Assembly: GCA_007922305.1 (NCBI GenBank)
Contig: ML677348.1
Coordinates: 19,266,699-19,330,698, forward strand
DNA length: 64,000 nucleotides
From: Dermatemys mawii
Taxonomy: Eukaryota > Chordata > Testudines > Dermatemydidae
Direction: 5' to 3'
This document shows positions 46,553 through 57,826 of the stretch, one piece after another (position 1 is the first letter of the stretch; the number at the start of each line of letters is the position of its first letter). The notes beneath the pieces are model-generated. The model saw only the letters and a list, made by a program, of their open reading frames with translations, was not told the origin of the DNA and made no database searches. Made by a program: the position numbers and the translations under genes.

Positions 46553-46650
46553 TCAAAGACCCTGCAACATCAAACACATATATAAACCTTATATACATAT
46601 TTTGTATTTGACAACGGACTTTTTTTATGCACATCTGAACTTTGTTTGCC
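46553..46650. repeat. Direct repeat, copy 1 (partner at 47483)
   Basis: The segment shares ordered words with 47483-47575: 'aacatcaaacacatatataa' versus 'aacatcatacacatgtataa', then 'tgtatttgacaa', then 'gcacatctgaactt'. The copies are about 930 bp apart in the same orientation, which could be a pair of short terminal repeats or dispersed copies. Confidence 0.65.
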
Positions 46651-46883
46651 CCGCCCCACCCCATGGAAAAGGCCATGGGGCCCACTCTAAAACCCTGGCA
46701 AATCCTAAAGGATCCACCAGGATATGCAGGAAGCCAGAACCAACCACTCAAAGGCCCTGCATCTCCATACAGGCTCTGGCAGCCCCATCTCTGACCCCCT
46801 GACAATAAAGCTTCCTAGGAGCCATGCTACCAGAGACTCATTTCTAGAACTGTCCCCAGGACTCCTGGGAGTAAACTCCAATG

Positions 46884-47070
46884 CAGGGGTTGTCAATAGG
46901 CAGACTGTGGGCCAAATCAAGACCACCAAATGCTTCTGAATGGACCACAAAATATTATTATTATCATCATCATCATTGTTATTTTTGTATTATTTTCTCT
47001 AGAGTCTGGATCTTGATTATACCTTGACCAAAAAATTTGGACCTTGACAAAAAAAAATTGATTACCTCTG
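46884..47070. mobile_element. 187-bp hAT MITE
   Basis: The left end CAGGGGTTGTCAATAGGC is hAT-like; the right end is ttgattacctctg. Flanks ctccaatg (46876-46883) and ctccaagg (47071-47078) share 7 of 8 bases. The interior carries an ATT/ATC trinucleotide run at about 46955-46978. Confidence 0.75.
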
Positions 47071-47078
47071 CTCCAAGG

Positions 47079-48171
47079 AAAAGACAATGCAGTTTAGGGC
47101 TATAAATCTTATCTGGAAATTTTCCATTTGGCAAGGTACATCATTCCTTGTCCTCAGCTTGCTTTTTTCTTCTAACTTCTTAGTGCACCCCAACTTGTAG
47201 AGAGTCTCATATGGGGCCCAGATGAGGAAAGAGGGGAATGATGTAGTGATCTCCTGGGTCTCCTGTTCTGCACAGAAGGGAAGAGAACTATAGGCAGATG
47301 GTCTCCTCCATATGCTGATTTGGGGGCAGGATGATCTAACCTGAGCCATAGTATTACCCTATAGGGTCCTAAATATAAAAATAAATCCCTAGCAGATGCA
47401 GTGCTGTTGGCACCACAGTAGCACCAAGATTACAAGACAACTACGTTTAGAAACAAGATTCACAATGAATAACTCAATCGATCTGTAACATCATACACAT
47501 GTATAAAACTTACAGTCATACATATCTTGTATTTGACAATGTACTTATTTTAGGCACATCTGAACTTCATTAGTACCCCCAAAACAGCTGATTTATGGGT
47601 GAGGAAGAATAAAGAAAGCAATTTCTCACAATCATTTGATGAAAGCTACTTATAACATGCATTGCAGGAATACCAGCAATTAAAGATGGAAACATTAATC
47701 ATCAGTGATTCAAGTGACTGTCAGTGAGTGGCCTGTTATCAGGAATCCCCGTATGGCGTCAGGGGAGCCCTGTAAGTAGCCCTTCACCTCAATTTCCTCC
47801 TTCAAGGGGCTTCTTAAATAAACTCTGCACAAACTTTCCGGAGTCTAGTGACAACAACCCTCCTCATGGTCTGATTTTATTGATATGTTCACGAATAAAC
47901 ACAAAAGTATTTCACCCCAGTCTTAAATAGACAGCAGCCCCTCCTCCCCAACAGCCAGCTAGCTTGCTCACTCTCTGTCCATCCCCCAGCAGCTTTCTGC
48001 TGCTTCTTTTTTTAAAAAAAAAGGAGAATCAGGTAATTCCTGCTGAGGTGTACCTCCTGAGTAACTGGGGTAGGCTTGCCCTAGACTTCTAACTCTTAAG
48101 GGACAAACTATCCTGTTAAAATGACCAACTGCAGTTTTCCAGGTCACAAATTCTGAGAATGAAACAACGTC
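47079..48171. other. Unassigned stretch with direct repeat copy 2
   Basis: Copy 2 of the 46553 repeat lies at 47483-47575. The rest is unassigned. 47720-48000 has pyrimidine-rich LTR-like composition but no resolved ends. Confidence 0.4.
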
Positions 48172-48179
48172 TGCTAGAC

Positions 48180-48793
48180 CAGGGGTGGGCAAACTATGGC
48201 CCGCGGGCCACATGCAGCCCGCGGACCGTCCTGTCTGGCCCCTGAGCTCCCAGCTAGGGAGGCTCACCCCTCCACCCTGCCTTGTTGTCTCCCCTCCCCA
48301 GGAGCTTCACCACCACATGGGCAGCGCTTTGGGGGGCAGGTCTGCGCGCTCTTGTAGATCAGCATGGCAGCGTGTCTAGTTCTAGCCAGACATGCTGCTC
48401 TGAGTGGCGTAGTAAGGGGGCTAGGGGGTTGGATAAGGGGCAGACGGTTTCAGGGGGCAGTCAGGGGACAGGGAACAGGGAGGGGGTTGGATAGGTGTGG
48501 GAGTCCCAGGGGGGCCTGTCAGGGAGCAGAGGAGTTGGATAGGGGATGGGATCCTGGGGAGTGATTAGGGTCGGGGGGGGGGTCTTGGGGGGGGGTGGTC
48601 AGGGGACAAGGAGTAGGGAGGGTTGGATGGGGGGGAGGTTCTGAGGGGGGGAGTTAAGGGACTGGAAGTGGGAGGGAGCAGGTAAGGGGTGGGAACCAGG
48701 CTGTTTGGGGAGGCACAGCCTTCCCTACCCAGCCTTCTGTACAGTTTTGCATCCCTGATGTGGCCCTCGGGCCAAAAAGTTTGCCCACCCCTG
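48180..48793. mobile_element. 614-bp hAT element, GC-rich interior
   Basis: Near-perfect inverted ends are CAGGGGTGGGCAAACT at the left and AGTTTGCCCACCCCTG at the right, with longer pairing (ggcccgcgggccacat / atgtggccctcgggcc). An exact 8-bp duplication, tgctagac, lies at 48172-48179 and 48794-48801. The interior has G-rich imperfect repeats ('gggagggttggata', 'gtcaggggaca') and no transposase, so it is non-autonomous. Confidence 0.97.
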
Positions 48794-48801
48794 TGCTAGA
48801 C

Positions 48802-49097
48802 CTTTGTATAGTATTTTAGTAGTGATATGATCTGTAGTTTTACATACTGTTACCCCTTGGCATAAGCAGTTAACCCTGTATTTGGGGCCTTCACGTGTTG
48901 TTTCCATTAGGAGGAGAAACTGATAATATGATTTATGATAATATATATTTAGATATAAACAGGATTGCACCAAACAGCATATACCAAGTCCTGTGTCTCT
49001 GAACACAGTATGAACAGAAAACAGCAGATACTTTTCTTGTTCAGAAATCCAAGTCTGCCTTTCTAGCAAGTACTGTTCGCAAAAGAAGCTCTGTCAC
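48802..49097. other. Unassigned stretch
   Basis: I recognise no gene or repeat. Confidence 0.4.
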
Positions 49098-49100
49098 TTA

Positions 49101-49326
49101 GGGCTTGTCTACACTGGCAATTTACAGCGCTGCAACTTTCTCACTCAGGAGGTCATGACCCCCAGTTTGAAAACCCCTGGTGTAGACAGTGCACTAGCGT
49201 TGGGAGTGCCCCTCGTGGAAGTGGGTTTTTAGAGTGCTGGGAGAGCTGTCTCCCAGCGCTGCGCCGCGACCACACAATGCACATTAAAGCACTAAGCGCT
49301 TTAGCATTGCAAGTGTAGACTAGCCC
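49101..49326. mobile_element. Harbinger-like MITE, 226 bp
   Basis: TTA duplications lie at 49098-49100 and 49327-49329. The ends are GGGCTTGTCTACACTGGC and GCAAGTGTAGACTAGCCC. Sub-terminal 'cagcgctgcaac' at the left and 'agcgctttagcattgc' at the right pair partly. The phrase 'cccagtttgaaaacccctgg' at about 49160 looks like an end of a hAT element caught inside it. Confidence 0.88.
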
Positions 49327-49329
49327 TTA

Positions 49330-50969
49330 GCTTCTTCCAAGGCCATTTTCGCTCCTGCTTCCTCTGCTGCTGTCTACCATGGCTTTCTGGTTCCTTTCTG
49401 TTTCTGACACCCACACAAACATACTTACAACCAATCAATGTCCCAGCCCCTGCTTTTGCAATCAGTTCCAAGGGAAGGCACTTCCCCTGAATTAGTTCTT
49501 GCTCAGGTCTTCCCATGTAGCCCAGTGCCTTAAGGGGTGACTTCTATTGTTTCAGCTATCTTACTCCATAAAAGAGTTTAGTTGCTTCTTCCATTTAACC
49601 TGAATGAAAGGTAGTTAAATGCCCATCAGCTTTAATGGGGTCTGTCATTGCCTAGAGATCAAATACAAGTTTGCTGGCAGACATTAACACTTTTCAGCAT
49701 AAGAGTATCTTCAGGTCTGATTGTGCTCCCATTGACTTCAAGTGGGGCAGAACTGGACCCACTCAATAGATAGAGCTAAATTTTATAACAGCTATGTGCC
49801 TGTCACTTGTAGGCAAAAGTTGGGCCCTAATTGGTTTTCCCCACTTCAAGCCAGCCAGAAATGATTTCTACACTAAACACCACAACCAGGAACAAAATTA
49901 ATTTTCACATACAATTTTACAAATGTCAAATTATCAATATAAAATACAAGACAGATTATAGAAAGCTAATTCTCACAACAGCACGGTAAAATCCAGATTG
50001 CTAAAATAATACAGCCCCAACTTTCATCACAGACCCTGCCTATACTTTCATGGTGCAACCTGAGTTCCATCAGGGACACTGCCTATACCATCAAAACACA
50101 GCCTTGACTTCCATCAGAGACCCTGCCTATCCTACCTGCAGAACCCTGGGCCTAATCCAACACCCAGTGAAGTCAGTGGAAGGATTTTTATTTCAGCATA
50201 TATGCCCTGATTTTTCCACTGTCTTGTACCTTGTGTCGCCATTTACACCTATGCAAAGCGGTTGTAAAATGTTACTAAATTAAATTAACAGCACTTTATA
50301 GCCACCTTTCACTGACTATGCACAGCTGTAAATGTTGACACAAGGCTCAAGGCAGGGGTGAATTGGGCACACACACAGTTGTTGCTAGTAGGGTTCTAGC
50401 ACAATCTGCAAGAGCAATGTAAGAAGGAATTTTTTTCCTTATAACTGAATTATTAGTCATGCTATGCGACAAACTGTCTTCTCACCAGGTGATATATGGC
50501 TCTATCTATAGTATGAATTCAGCAGGATCAGGGGACCTCATTAGAACACAGCAGTCCCCTCCAGGGTTCCATTATGCAATGATGATGAGACCCAGCTGTG
50601 TTTTAAGAATTAAGCTCTTTCTTCCAGAATGGAACAAGTCAGTGGACAACTCTCTTTTCAGTGGGACCCTCCCAACTCTGCTGTATTTGTAGCACTGTTT
50701 TATCTTATAGTTCCAACATGGTTCTCAAACAAAACATCCCTGTTGACACTACTCAGGAAAATAATAGTAAAACTCTGTTAGCAAAAAAACATATTTAAAC
50801 ATGGGCATCGTACTGCTCTCAGTGCAGGCACAGCCTAACTAGTTGGCCTTCCCCATTGAAGAGAAATGCACACTCCTGACTTACACCAGGAAAAACAGCT
50901 GAAATAACCCTCCCGTTGTCAACCACTTACAATTAGACCAGTACATGTAGGGCTGCAGAAGTGCATTTC
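49330..50969. other. Unassigned stretch with a three-copy minisatellite
   Basis: I recognise no gene. A tandem repeat lies at 50011-50134. Short palindrome fragments of the 'cccattgacttcaa' type occur near 49727. Confidence 0.45.
50011..50134. repeat. Minisatellite, about 44-bp unit, three copies
   Basis: The phrase 'ttccatcagggacactgcctat' recurs at about 44-bp spacing with small changes (tcatcacagaccctgcctat, catcagggacactgcctat, catcagagaccctgcctat). Confidence 0.8.
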
Positions 50970-50972
50970 TTA

Positions 50973-51269
50973 AGGGTATATCTTCACTACCCGCCCAGAT
51001 CGGCAGGTAGTGATCGATCTTTTGGCAATCGATTTATCGTGTCTCATTAAGATATGACAAATCGATTGCCAATGGCTCTCCCATCGACTCTGGAACTCCA
51101 ACTTGCTGAGAGGCGCAAGCTGGAGTCAATGTGGGAGCCCGCTGCCAACTGCTGCCGCTGTGAGGACGGCAGGTAAGTCGACCGAAGATGCGCCGACTTC
51201 AGCTACATTATTCACATAGCTGAAGTTGCGTATCTTCAGTCGATCCCTCCCCCTACTGTAGACCAGCCC
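50973..51269. mobile_element. PIF/Harbinger-like MITE
   Basis: The left end, agggtatatcttcactaccc, follows TTA (50970-50972). The right end is ctactgtagaccagccct. Internal blocks include 'gatcggcaggtagtgatcga' and 'cttcagctacattattcaca', shared with the copies at 12.1 and 24.5 kb. The right TTA is worn to CTA or TAG. Confidence 0.8.
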
Positions 51270-52250
51270 TAGGTGTGGTTTGTGACCTTGTGCAACCTCA
51301 GTGCCTGAATGTCAACTGTATACAAACTAAATATATGGTGATATTGGCAATTGCATTTACAAATATGTTACTCAGTCCTTGGGATTTCTTCCCTTGCCCC
51401 TCAAAAGAAGAAGTAAACTGTTTTTTCCTTACCGGCTTTTACTTCCACTTGACCAGCATTTTATTTTGTTATCTCCCAGGTACAGGAGTTTGAAGGATTA
51501 GATAAATGGATGCATAGTTACCTGAGCATTTCCATTGTGACATCAAGATTTTGGCAGGCTGTCAGTGTGCTCATAGGTCAACACTGCTGTTTCCCCAGTG
51601 GGCTCTGTGGTGTCTTAGTTTGCAAGACTCAATGTGTGGGTGAGAGAGACACCTGGGGAGGTACGCACATGGGTTTTGCACTAGTCTAGCTCCAGTCTCC
51701 AGGGGCATTCTGTCTGGGGACATAGACACTGGAATGCGTGTGCTGGAAAACAGTACTGGCCATTTTTTCAAGCTGAAGCATGTGCTTCACAGCACAGCTG
51801 CTGTAGTCTGCTAGCTGTGCAGAAGAGGAGTAATTTAAGGCCAGTGCACTCAGACTGCCAGTCTGTAGTTTAAATAACAGGACATTGGCCCCAAAGGCAT
51901 TCTCAGTAAGGGGTCTATGAATTGGAACTTATTTCCTTCTTTAATCCACCAGAGTCTGGATTTGGTGGCCCTCTTGGTATGCAGCAAGATTCGTCTATTT
52001 CCCCCGCCCCCACAAAAAAATGTTGGAAATGGGAAGGAAGTTTGGGGGACAGAGAGATATTCAGACCTGGATTAGCCAATCTGCACTCAGTTTACTTGCA
52101 CAGGACCCCTGATCTCAAGAAGGCCCTGACCAGCTTTGGGCCTGGGGTTGCCAGCTGGTGTGTTTTTAAAGGGCTTGGACAGTTTTTCTTCTTCACTGCT
52201 GGTTTCAATGTTCCTTTTTTCCCTACTTGTAATTTACAAGTTATTTGTAA
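51270..52250. other. Unassigned stretch, no gene seen
   Basis: I recognise no coding potential and no repeat. Confidence 0.4.
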
Positions 52251-52258
52251 GTTATAAG

Positions 52259-53560
52259 CAGGGCTGGATTACCCAATGTGCAGACTAAGCACATGCTTAG
52301 GGCACCAACAAAGCGGGGGGCACCAAAAAAAAAGATTTTTTTTTTGGAAAAACATTGATATTTGATATTTCAAAAAAAGCATTGAAGTAGTTTTAAAACA
52401 TATTTGGGCAATGATCGTGTGTTGAAATCTCTTTCTAATACTTGCTGGGAGGCACATGCAGTGGCAACAAGTGCAATTCTGGAATCATACTCAAAGATTG
52501 TAGATGCATTAGAAAGCATAGCTGAAGACCAATCTCAAAAGGGAGAAACTATACAAGAGGCAGAAATCATTGCAAACAAAATTGAAGAACTAAGGTTTGT
52601 ATTCATGTTGACCATGAGGAATGAAATTTTACACTTTTACCACACAAGTGAAGCTCTCCAAGAAAAAGAATTGGATTTGAAAACATGTGCAGACCTCTGT
52701 CAATCGTTAGCAGACCACTTACACACTTGGAGGAATGATTTCGAAAGATTTGAAAACATATCAAAAGATATCTGGCCTGATACTAACTACAAAGAAGCCC
52801 AGTCCCACAAGCGAATCAGGAAGAAACAAGCAAATGATAGAAGTGCAATAGAAACAGCATTGAATCCTAGAGACAAATTTGGCTATCTACTTACTACGCT
52901 ATAATTGATACACATGATGCTCATATGAAGAGGAGAGTGAAGTGTACAACGAAGTATCAAGTAGGTTTTCTTTTCTAAACGATATGGACTTATCTGACAA
53001 ACAATATTTGCACGGTTCCCGAAAGCTAATTGACTCATACCCTGTTGACTTGAACATGAATCTCTTTGGAGAAGTACGGCAGTTCCACTGTTATATGCAC
53101 ACAAAGTTTAATGAAACAGGAAAAATGAAATTCAGTCACATTCATCTTCATGACACAATATTGAAAGACAGAATACAATGTAGAGATGGCACTACGTATG
53201 TTTCTAACATTGATGATTACTAAATGAAGAGAAAAATGCTCTTTTTCTCAGCTGAAAAGAATAAAAAAACCTCAGAGAACAACGTGTCAGGACAGACTTG
53301 ATTCACTTTCCCTATTGTGTATGAAAGTGGACATGCTTTGTCGAGTCAGCTTCAATGAACTTATCCAGAATTTTGCAATCAGAAAATCTAGACAGAAGCT
53401 ATTTTAATTTCAGCATACATGTCAGTTTTGTATCATTTCAAAAAATAAAATTTTATTTTACGGTGTAGTATTTTTTTTTATTTTGAATTACGTATGTGGG
53501 GGGGGGGGCACCATAATTTTTTCAGTGCTTAGGGTCTCTAAAGGTCTTAATCCGGCCCTG
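52259..53560 (+). mobile_element. hAT element, 1.3 kb, with transposase remnant
   Basis: An exact 8-bp duplication, gttataag, lies at 52251-52258 and 53561-53568. The ends are CAGGGCTGGATTACCC and CTTAATCCGGCCCTG. It is an internally deleted copy that keeps the C-terminal half of its transposase (see the entry at 52404-53404). A homopolymer-rich patch lies just inside each end. It is the best candidate source of termini like those of the short elements at 39103 and 56956. Confidence 0.97.
52404..53404 (+). pseudogene. ZMYM1-like hAT transposase, C-terminal half, decayed
   Basis: Three consecutive reading blocks follow the order of the zinc-finger MYM-type 1-like hAT transposase. 52404-52904 has 'LKSLSNTCWEAHAVATSAIL' and 'LKTCADLCQSLADHL'. 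52942-53223 has 'SSRFSFLNDMDLSDKQYL', 'YPVDLNMNLFGEVRQFH' and 'RIQCRDG'. About 53296-53404 has 'LDSLSLLCMKVDMLCRVSF', then 'NELIQNFAIRKSRQKLF' and a stop. The last block is the conserved C-terminal end. The N-terminal half with the zinc finger is absent, frames shift between blocks, and the segment before the C-terminal block is deleted. It is not a host gene. Confidence 0.88.
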
Positions 53561-53699
53561 GTTATAAGTTAGTAACTTCTCCCTCCCCATTGCAACCAGC
53601 AACAGCTGCTGCGCAATGGGGGCGTGGGGGGAGGCGGGCACCAGCAGCTGCTTTCATTATGGCATGCAGGTCACATGACCACGGGGAGCATGCCTCGAG

Positions 53700-53823
53700 T
53701 AGGGTGACCGGATGTCCTGATTTTATAGGGACATTCCTGATATTTTGGGCTTTTTCTTATATAGGCTCCTATTACCTCCCACCCTCTGTCCTGATTTTTC
53801 CTACTTGCTATCTGGTCAGCCTA
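53700..53823. mobile_element. hAT MITE, second copy of the 38628 family
   Basis: The ends TAGGGTGACCGGATGTCC and ctatctggtcagccta flank an interior nearly identical in layout to 38628-38753 ('gattttatagggacattcct', 'ggctttttcttatataggct'). The target duplication is not recognisable. Confidence 0.85.
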
Positions 53824-54029
53824 TGTTAGAGTGGCACCTGCATTCCACTCCATAGGCCAGGCCCTCAGCCTGCTGGCACTGCCACTGAGGCTCCTGCTCC
53901 TCTTCTTGCAGAAAGCAGGATACACCCTGTAATGGCATGCTAAATTGTATTATACTGTTCAGCCACATGTAATATACCTTAACAAGCTTGCAACAGCTGA
54001 GCCATTCTTGGCAGTACATAAAAGGATCT

Positions 54030-55000
54030 TATTGTGAACAGAGCTGAGAGGGAAGCTCTGTGACCAGTCCATATCTGGTACAGAAACCTGATCTGTTAGT
54101 AGCAGCCGCCTGCAACCTACTGTTTATAAGGTGTACAAGACGTGGAGTCAGAAGCAAACTAGTGTTAGAGAGAACAGAAACAAAAGGAACAAAACAACAA
54201 AGGCTGCAGACAGAGGGAGGGGGGAAAAAGCAACAAATCTTGCAAGATGTCATCAACATCCCACTGTTCAGTGCCCCAGAGAACTTCAACTGTGATAAAC
54301 CTCCCCAGTGGAGAGACTGCAAACAGTATTTTGCAAGATTTCACATTACAACCAAACTCCGAAATGAAACTGGAGATGTTCAGGTATGCTCTTTAATTTA
54401 TGCTATGGGGAAGCAAGCAGAGCATATCTTTAAATCTTTTACCTTGACTGAAGATAGTCACAAAGAGGACTATGAAAGGTTTATGGCTATGTTTGATGCA
54501 TGTTTTATCTTGGATAAATGAGGTTTATGAAAGAGCATGTTTTACACTGGAGAATTCAAGAATCAGGAGAAAATGTTGAATCTTTCATAGGCAGTCCTGA
54601 TTCATTGGTTGGAAGTTTGTGATTTCAGGACAGCAAAATGTGAAAATATCAGACAGGCTGTTTATTGGGTTAACAGACACCAATCTTTCACAGCAGCTAG
54701 ATCTGAAGAGAGACTTTACTCTATACACAGATATTCAAATAGCAAGGCAGTCTGAGCTAGGCAAAGAGCAAAATCTAGAGCAATTTGCCCTACTTAGAAA
54801 AGCTGAAACTAGCTTAGAAATGGTATTCTCCAAGCTGGCTGCCTTGAGCAGATTCTGGCTAAAAGAATTTCTAAGCTAGTTTCAGCTTTTCTAAGTAGGG
54901 CAAATTGCTCTAGATTTTGCTCTTTGCCTAGCTCAAAGAGACTTCAAAACTGACTACATTTTATCACCTTTTGGATATTTTGCTTTCAAAGACTACTTTT
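54030..55000 (+). mobile_element. Ty3/Gypsy-type gag-like retroelement fragment
   Basis: The plus-strand frame 54060-54521 contains 'PLFSAPENFNCDKPPQWRDC', then 'VQVCSLIYAMGKQAEHIF'. The frame from 54619 continues with 'ISDRLFIGLTDTNLSQQLDL' and 'ARQSELGK'. The order matches the gag region of Ty3/Gypsy-type retrotransposons of vertebrates ('...LIYSMG..A..I', then 'D.I..GL.D..L...L'). Stops and frame changes separate the blocks, and a snap-back inversion ends it (54754-54934). No protease or reverse transcriptase follows. Confidence 0.65.
54754..54934. repeat. Perfect 68-bp inverted repeat (snap-back)
   Basis: Arms 54754-54821 and 54867-54934 are exact reverse complements by eye, with a 45-bp loop. 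The left arm starts gagctaggcaaagagcaaaa and the right arm ends ttttgctctttgcctagctc. The lack of mismatches points to a recent event or gene conversion. Confidence 0.92.
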
Positions 55001-56829
55001 TGAGATTACTAGTGCAGCTGACTAGGGCAGCTACCCATCATGACATATGACTGGTTAGGCAGGCCAAACTGCAGTGAGTAGCATTGTGACCTGGTGCATG
55101 GGGCCGCAGCACACTGAGGTATGGTGCCCTAGGCAATTGGGGCTCTTCTCAGCGCTCTTCCAGATGTCTGAGGTGAAAAGAGCCATATAAAAGTAGGGGG
55201 GCTTCTGGGAGGGGTCCAGTTTCTCAGGTCTCTTTTCAGAGTCCCGCTCATCTTTGATTCATTCTGTCTCCTTGCTAGCATTGGTATCGCAAGCCACCAG
55301 AGTCACAGTGTCCTCTTCAGGGTCCTGGTAGAAGTTCACCCTTCTTCCCAAGGGGAAAAGAACCATCTTTGCTGCTGACTCAGCCCCTGAAGCCCAATCC
55401 CACAATCAGCTTTTCAGAGCCAGTCACTTATTTGTATTCCATTGGCTCAAACGTGTGTCCAGAGCCAGCTGAGACTGAGTGCCCTTTCCCTGAGGAGCAG
55501 GTAAAGTTCTTCTCTGAAGCCTGCCAGTTTTTGAAAAGCCAGCAAAGTGTCTCTGGCTCAGGAGGCTCAGATATCCAATGCACTAACTTACTTGCTCTTT
55601 CCAGCCAGTTCCACTTTGAGCAGGAAGACTTTTCCTCTATCGCTGTGGAGTCAACTGTGCACTGTCAAGTTTGTTTCTAAGTCACATTTCATAAATACAG
55701 GTGATTAGCCTACTTGGCAAATGTTTCCCAGAGCAAAAGAAGGGGTTAGATTAAAAAAAAAATCAGGCTGCTATTTATATTTAAACTATTCATCTATTTC
55801 ATATTAGATTTTTTTAAAAGTCTTCTCTGATCTTTCCCTGCCAGTTTTGAATAATTATCTCATTTGGGTATTTTGGGAAAGATCTGGTGGACAGATCTGA
55901 TCTCCCAGTGACAGGTGGGTGACTTATTATTCCTGATGTCCAGTTAAATGAAAAAAAAACAAAACAAAAAAACCAATGCTAAATCCTGAGGTAACCTGAG
56001 GTTTTGAAGGCTGCCTGATTGTCAACAGTAAAAGGAAATAACCAAATCTCATTGCAAACCTACCATGTTATTTGGGTGTGGCTGGCACTCTTTCAGGTAC
56101 AGGCATCCATTTTAAAACTGAGCTCAAACCTGTGCGTGTGTGTTCAGTGAGCTGCAAACATCCACTTCCAATGGAACCAAAACCCTGGTCCTACACTGAA
56201 ATGAATGGATAAAAGAGGGGAAAGGATTGTGATACAGGATGCTCTCTCCCTATTCTCAGACCTGTCTATATCTCTCTGTATATACACATTTGCAGTTATA
56301 ACTGCAAGAGTCTTAGCAAGCTGATTACATATTATGCAGTTATACACATTAATAAATGAAGATATTCTCATATTTACACACTGTATACTCACATGCTCTG
56401 TTTAGTTTAAGGAAGATGGGGAGGGCCCCCATTTCCACGATGGAGCACAAAAAATTATTTAATCAAGCCCCAGGCATGTTCCCCTTCTCGACTCAAGTGG
56501 ATAGTGAAGGTCTGAGACTCTGTGGATGATCCAGTTAGGAGAAGAAACTGGTGACAGTCAGGTTTGTTTTTGTTTTTTTTGAAGCAGTATTGTTTATTTA
56601 CAAAGAATGCACAAAGTCCTGTTTCTCTAAGGCCCAATCCAAGCTGGCAAGTTTGTGTGCAGTAAAACAAATTTGATATAATAGAGCACTGAGTAACAAG
56701 GTTATACCGACCTAATATAGACCAGGCCTCAATTTCTGCATGATTTCTCTTCCCTGGCCTTCACACCTACCCAAAACAATACTCAGTCAGTAGCGCCTGG
56801 GCAGGTTCATACATACCTTTTTGTTTTAG
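55001..56829. other. Unassigned stretch
   Basis: The 103-codon frame at 55369-55680 has ordinary composition but no recognised relative and no splice support. The remainder is AT-rich, and I recognise nothing. Confidence 0.4.
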
Positions 56830-56832
56830 GCT

Positions 56833-57306
56833 ATGTCTAAACAAAATGGCACAGCTATGCAGGTACAGCCACACCGTTGAAAGGTATGCAGTGTAGCTGC
56901 TCTTTGTCATCAGGAGAAAGCTCTCTTGATGACATCATAAAACCACTCCCAATAACAGGGCCGGCTCTACCCTTTTTGCCGCCCAAAGCAAAAAAAAACA
57001 AAACAAAACCAAAAAACAGCTGGAGCAGAGCGTGCTGCCCTAAAAATGGACGCAATGCTGTTTCCTGCCAGATGCCATCCCAAGCAGGTGCTTCCTAGGC
57101 TGGTGCCTAGAGCCGGCCCTGCCCTACGAGGGACAGTAGCCTTGTTGCCGGGAGAGTGTCTTTTCCCCCCCGCCCCAGATGAAGCAGTGTCCACACTGGC
57201 ACTTTTTGTCATTAAAACTTTTGTTGTTCGAGGGGTCGGGGACAGTTCTTCACACCCCCGAGTGACAAAAGTTTTAACAATGAAAGTGCAGTGTACACAC
57301 AGCTTT
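56833..57306. mobile_element. Worn MITE hosting a hAT insertion
   Basis: The left end ggctatgtctaaacaaaatg and the right end gtgcagtgtacacacagctt resemble Harbinger-type 'gtctaca' termini. The two halves are separated by the hAT at 56956-57121. An internal inverted pair lies in the right half (gtcattaaaacttttgttg at about 57210, then caaaagttttaacaatgaaa at about 57267). Confidence 0.6.
56956..57121. mobile_element. 166-bp hAT MITE
   Basis: Perfect 14-bp inverted ends are CAGGGCCGGCTCTA and TAGAGCCGGCCCTG. The interior shares phrases with 39103-39271 ('ttttgccgccc', 'tgccctaaaaatgg', 'gcaggtgcttcct'). Flanks cccaataa and ccctacga share 5-6 of 8 bases, a worn duplication. Confidence 0.9.
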
Positions 57307-57670
57307 AGTAGGGTTTATGCTTACAGTTATGTTGATTGAAGGGTGAATTCACACCTACCAATCTCAATGGGTTTTAATTTAGCCCATAACAAGGTTTCAT
57401 CTAGCTCATAAAAGGGAAAATGGCATGGCTGTCACATCAAGGCTGGAAAGGTTTTTTTAGTCTGTTTTCAGGTTTATTTCCTATATTTTTGGCATTTAAA
57501 AATTTGTAATGTGCCCACTACACAATAAGTTTTCATAAAATCTCCCATTGACTTCAATGGAACCAATTGTGTAATTTCTTATAGATGAGCATATGGGGGT
57601 CCATGCACAAATAAATAAATACTCACTTTTCCTAGTACCTGCTTCTTATCAATTCAAGAATAATCCTAGC
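57307..57670. other. Unassigned stretch
   Basis: I recognise no gene or repeat. A small 'cccattgacttcaatggaac' palindrome fragment lies near 57544. Confidence 0.4.
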
Positions 57671-57673
57671 TTG

Positions 57674-57826
57674 CAAAATAGTTATTTTAAAGCAGTGAGT
57701 CCCCTGATCCTAAACTTTTATAGGTTATGCTGATATGTCCAGAATTTATTTGCTGGACATATCAGCATAACCTATAAAAGTTTAGGATCAGGGGACTTAC
57801 TGCCTTCATATTTAACTATTTTGAAA
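57674..57826. repeat. Long hairpin, ~70-bp arms, 10-bp loop
   Basis: Arms 57674-57742 and 57753-57826 are inverted copies. The inner ~50 bp are essentially perfect (agtcccctgatcctaaactt ... tgatatgtccag pairing with ctggacatatca ... aggggact), with small indels further out. The loop is about 57743-57752. Confidence 0.92.

Noticed and set aside
55369..55680. 103-codon plus-strand frame of ordinary composition
   Set aside because: No recognised homolog, splice sites or promoter, and it lies next to a retroelement fragment. Not supported as a gene, though a protein search would settle it.
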